A stretch of DNA of 64,000 nt from Chionis minor. Its lineage: Eukaryota; Chordata; Aves; Charadriiformes; Chionididae. The translations under genes were made by a program, and so were the position numbers. The stretch lies in the NCBI GenBank assembly GCA_013398295.1, contig VZSF01003002.1, positions 489,905-553,904 of the forward strand. Direction: 5' to 3'. The notes below the pieces were generated by a model. That model was given only the letters and a program-made list of their open reading frames with translations. It did no database searches and was not told the DNA's origin. Shown one piece after another: positions 61,029 through 64,000 of this stretch (the first letter of the stretch is position 1; the number at the start of each line of letters is the position of its first letter).

Positions 61029-64000
61029 AAGCTGATTGAGGTAGACACGTCTCTATGAAAAAAAAAGGAAAAAAAAAAAAAGAACCGACCTCTGCTTCAC
61101 TTAGTAACTGCTGTGATGGAATATTTTGCTTTTGAGGATGAGAAGGATTTCATCTTTTGTGGCTGGAGCAATCTGACACAAATCTGTTCCATGTTTCCTG
61201 TACACCAAATGCATTTTCTTCCCTCTCCACTCCAACCAAACAGCTTTGCTCAGTTCCATTAAACAATTCTATATAAATTGCCATATTCACTCAATTCTCA
61301 TTTATCTCAGCTGGACTTTTTAATCGGACCATATTTTTGGAAGGACGCAGGGCTTCTCAAAAGCACTGGTCACCTGGATTGAATGATTCCTTGGCCACTG
61401 TCTGGTGAGCAGGACTGTGAATTAATTTTCATGCTGTCAGCACACAATGTGTTTGATAACCTAACCTGTGACAATTTCAGAAGCCTAATAAATGGTGCTT
61501 CAGTTTTATTTACTGATATTTCACTCAAATATGAATGGAATCTGACCATGGAAATATTAAATTAGCTCTATCATGCCCTTCTCTGTCAGAAGGAGGTGAA
61601 TTATGAACAATAAATAAGTGCTGAATGAAAGACTCTCAGAGCACTTTGCACTGTGTCTGGGTTATTAGAAATGAAGCAATTCCACTTCATCTGTCCTGTC
61701 CAGGTTCTCCAGGTTCCTGAGAGCCTATTAAGGGAAAATTGGTCTTCAGCGTGTTGGAATGAATGACGCGCAAAACAGGAGGTTTTTAAAAAACAGTTGC
61801 TGAATTTTTAAAGCTTGAGGGCCCTCTTTTAGTGCCTTGGGACACAAGAGGAAGATAAATATACGTTATATAAAAGACGTAGATAAAATTAAGGTACAAT
61901 ATTGCAAAACTGGAAGACATAGGATCTAAATGAACTGAACAGCCTTGTTGCATGAGAAACTGGAAAGGAGGAGGAAGGGCTAATAAAAAAGCACTGCTTT
62001 GAGTGGGCTGGAGTTAATAGGAGGACCCGATGCTCTCCAGCAGCTGAAGGACAAGTAAGGAAGAGGGCTGTGCGTTCGTTCAGTCGGGGTCTTTGGGCAG
62101 AGAGGCTACTATGCAGGAGGGGATGGGGAAGCACATGGGAGAGAGATGTGAAGTTTAGACCGGGCAGACTTTATCATAGTACTCCCATTGCCTAGGTGAG
62201 AGGTGCTGCAGGAATAGCTGTCATCCCCACCTTGCAATAGCTCTGCCTCCCAGTGCAGGAAAAATCGTCTTGGCTTCAGCCTTCCCCTGAAGTGACCAGA
62301 TCCCCTTGGGTCTCCAAAAAAGACTCAGGTTCTTCGTCTTCATTTGTCAAAGATGGTCAGATGAGAGCTTGTTTGATCTGCTCTGGTTCTGCTGCTCCCA
62401 CCCATCTCTACAACCATATGGCACTGGGGTAATTACAGCTTTCCACAGGGTCACATAAATGGTGAGGAAAGAGTGCTGAACTGCTGCGCATGTTACATGG
62501 GGTGTCGGGGTGGCAGAATGAGTGCCATCGGGGAAAAGGCTGGGCTCGCTGCGGGGTGACCCCAGACAACTCAGGAGGGTCTTTCTCGTTGATAGGGCAA
62601 TGCTGCTCCTTGGGCTGGAGGCTCACATGCACCTCTTTCACATAGATCTAAAATCTACTGATCCTGTTTCACCTATGTCCAGAACAAGTTGACAGACTTC
62701 GAAGGGTATGAATTTTGCCGATGACAAGGACCCATACTGCCTGGTTTTAAGCTGACTGGTGCAATTACAGCAGCACAAACCTCAGGGGAGGGAGAGTTGC
62801 AGTAGTCTTCTTCAGCGGCACACTGAGGGTAGGAGGGTGCAGTAGGGCTGGGGACAAGTGGCACTTTGTTTGGTCAGGTTTCCTGGGGCGGAAGTAAATA
62901 CCAAACATCATCTTTGTCTGAACACTGTGCATTTGTCTACACAGGTGTTATCATTTGGACCAGAGTGCGTGTTTGAAGTGTCTCATCCAAGCATCCTACT
63001 TAACTGTGCTTTGGCTCTGTCACAGGATGGTCTTGGAGCACACAAAGTTGATTCTTTTCAGAGGAAACTGAGTGGCAAGATGCAGTCCATCACACCTCAT
63101 GCACCCCAACTGGTAATGGGCGTTTATTTAATGACCACAGACTGGAGCCTCATCTGAGGTAAAGCTCACAAAGCACCTACAGCGCAGTCCTTAGGTCCTC
63201 AGCACCAGCTCTTCCACTTTGCCCATCCTCTTTCACGGCTCCATGCCATGCACTGTCATAGGCACAGCCTTTCTCTTCCAAAGTGTCCCAGTGAACTTGT
63301 GGAAGCACGTGGTGGAGTTGTCTGATTCTTGCTTTTCTTCAGGATGGAAGTTAGTTCCTTCCAGCTTCTTGGAACGTCAGGGGATGATAAACCCAGGAAT
63401 CAGAAAGTTGATCTGCATTTTTAAAAACGCTTTGGATATTTTATTGATTTTATTTTTTTTTATCCCCCAAATACATGCATGTAGTATCTGAGGCTACAAC
63501 AGAAAAGTGATGGGTACGTAGCCTTTGTCTGTTTCTTTTCAAAAACCTGAGTTACTTAATTCATCTTAGAATACAACCAGAAGTGGTAAATTTTACACTA
63601 GCTGACAGAGATATTTTTTTTTCTGTCCAAGTCAAGTCAAGAACATAAATGTTAATTGCATTCATGTATATTTCCCGCTATGACATTGTGAGGGTGGAAT
63701 AAGAAGGACTTCTCCAGCATAAAGAGAATTTTCAACCCATGATTAACATAAATCAGGAATTCAAATCTGGGTGGCTCCCAAGTGAACCAATTAAAACATC
63801 GCAGAGCCCTGGCTCCCTCTGTCTTTCAGAAGTTGGAGGGAGGCTCTCCTGACTTCCAAGTGGAAATGCAAAAAACCCAGTGTGGTTGTATGGGTTAAGG
63901 CACAGCTTTTAGGCAAGGACTGAGCAAGAAAGATGAGCTTTTTTGGCCAGCTGATGAGCTGATTCTTGCCATCCTTACCCTGAACTGCACCTCACTTACT
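61029..64000. other. unique non-coding DNA
   Basis: No gene recognised. An interrupted A-run (A9, GG, A13) lies at 61058-61081. An acceptor-like TGTCTACACAG ends near 62944 inside a 99-codon frame (62858-63157) with no domain. The frame is probably chance. Confidence 0.5.

Overview
The window looks like bird nuclear DNA: AT-rich, low in CpG, and carrying CR1 LINE copies whose 3' ends finish in the 8-bp repeat ATTCTRTG, a hallmark of avian and other sauropsid CR1. I found no intact protein-coding gene, rRNA or tRNA and no CpG-island promoter in the 64 kb. Apart from one LINE pseudogene, the open frames are short, match no family I recognise, and look like chance frames. The window is either a gene desert or the inside of one or more very long introns. 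The host gene cannot be named from the sequence.

Layout. From 1 to about 14,000 the sequence is mostly unique. It contains a near-perfect 32-bp palindrome (988-1019), a very degraded antisense CR1-type reverse-transcriptase fragment (about 2885-3300), and a cluster of pyrimidine tract, inverted repeat and hairpin at 8054-8325. Between 14,170 and 16,478 two 5'-truncated CR1 copies lie in opposite orientation. The plus-strand copy keeps a long frame (15521-16396) but has lost the second catalytic Asp of the RT and carries a frameshift. From 16.5 to 39 kb the sequence is again mostly unique, with a (GATA)n microsatellite at 29668-29736, a stem-loop at 20963-21007 and two Z-DNA-prone tracts. At 39355-39643 a second, older LINE relic can be read in three frames on the plus strand. 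From 40 to 64 kb there is a possible 57-bp phase-1 cassette exon (42494-42550), a run of 21 G (45536-45556), an octamer palindrome (48150-48165), twin hairpins (48888-48922), a short CR1 tail (53110-53212), and a strong splice acceptor followed by 99 open codons (60729-61028).

No set of genes works together here. The biology is retrotransposon remains of at least two ages plus candidate cis-regulatory DNA, DNA structure and cryptic exons. All exon and enhancer calls are inferences that need transcript data or cross-species alignment. I did not find a convincing new multi-gene system.
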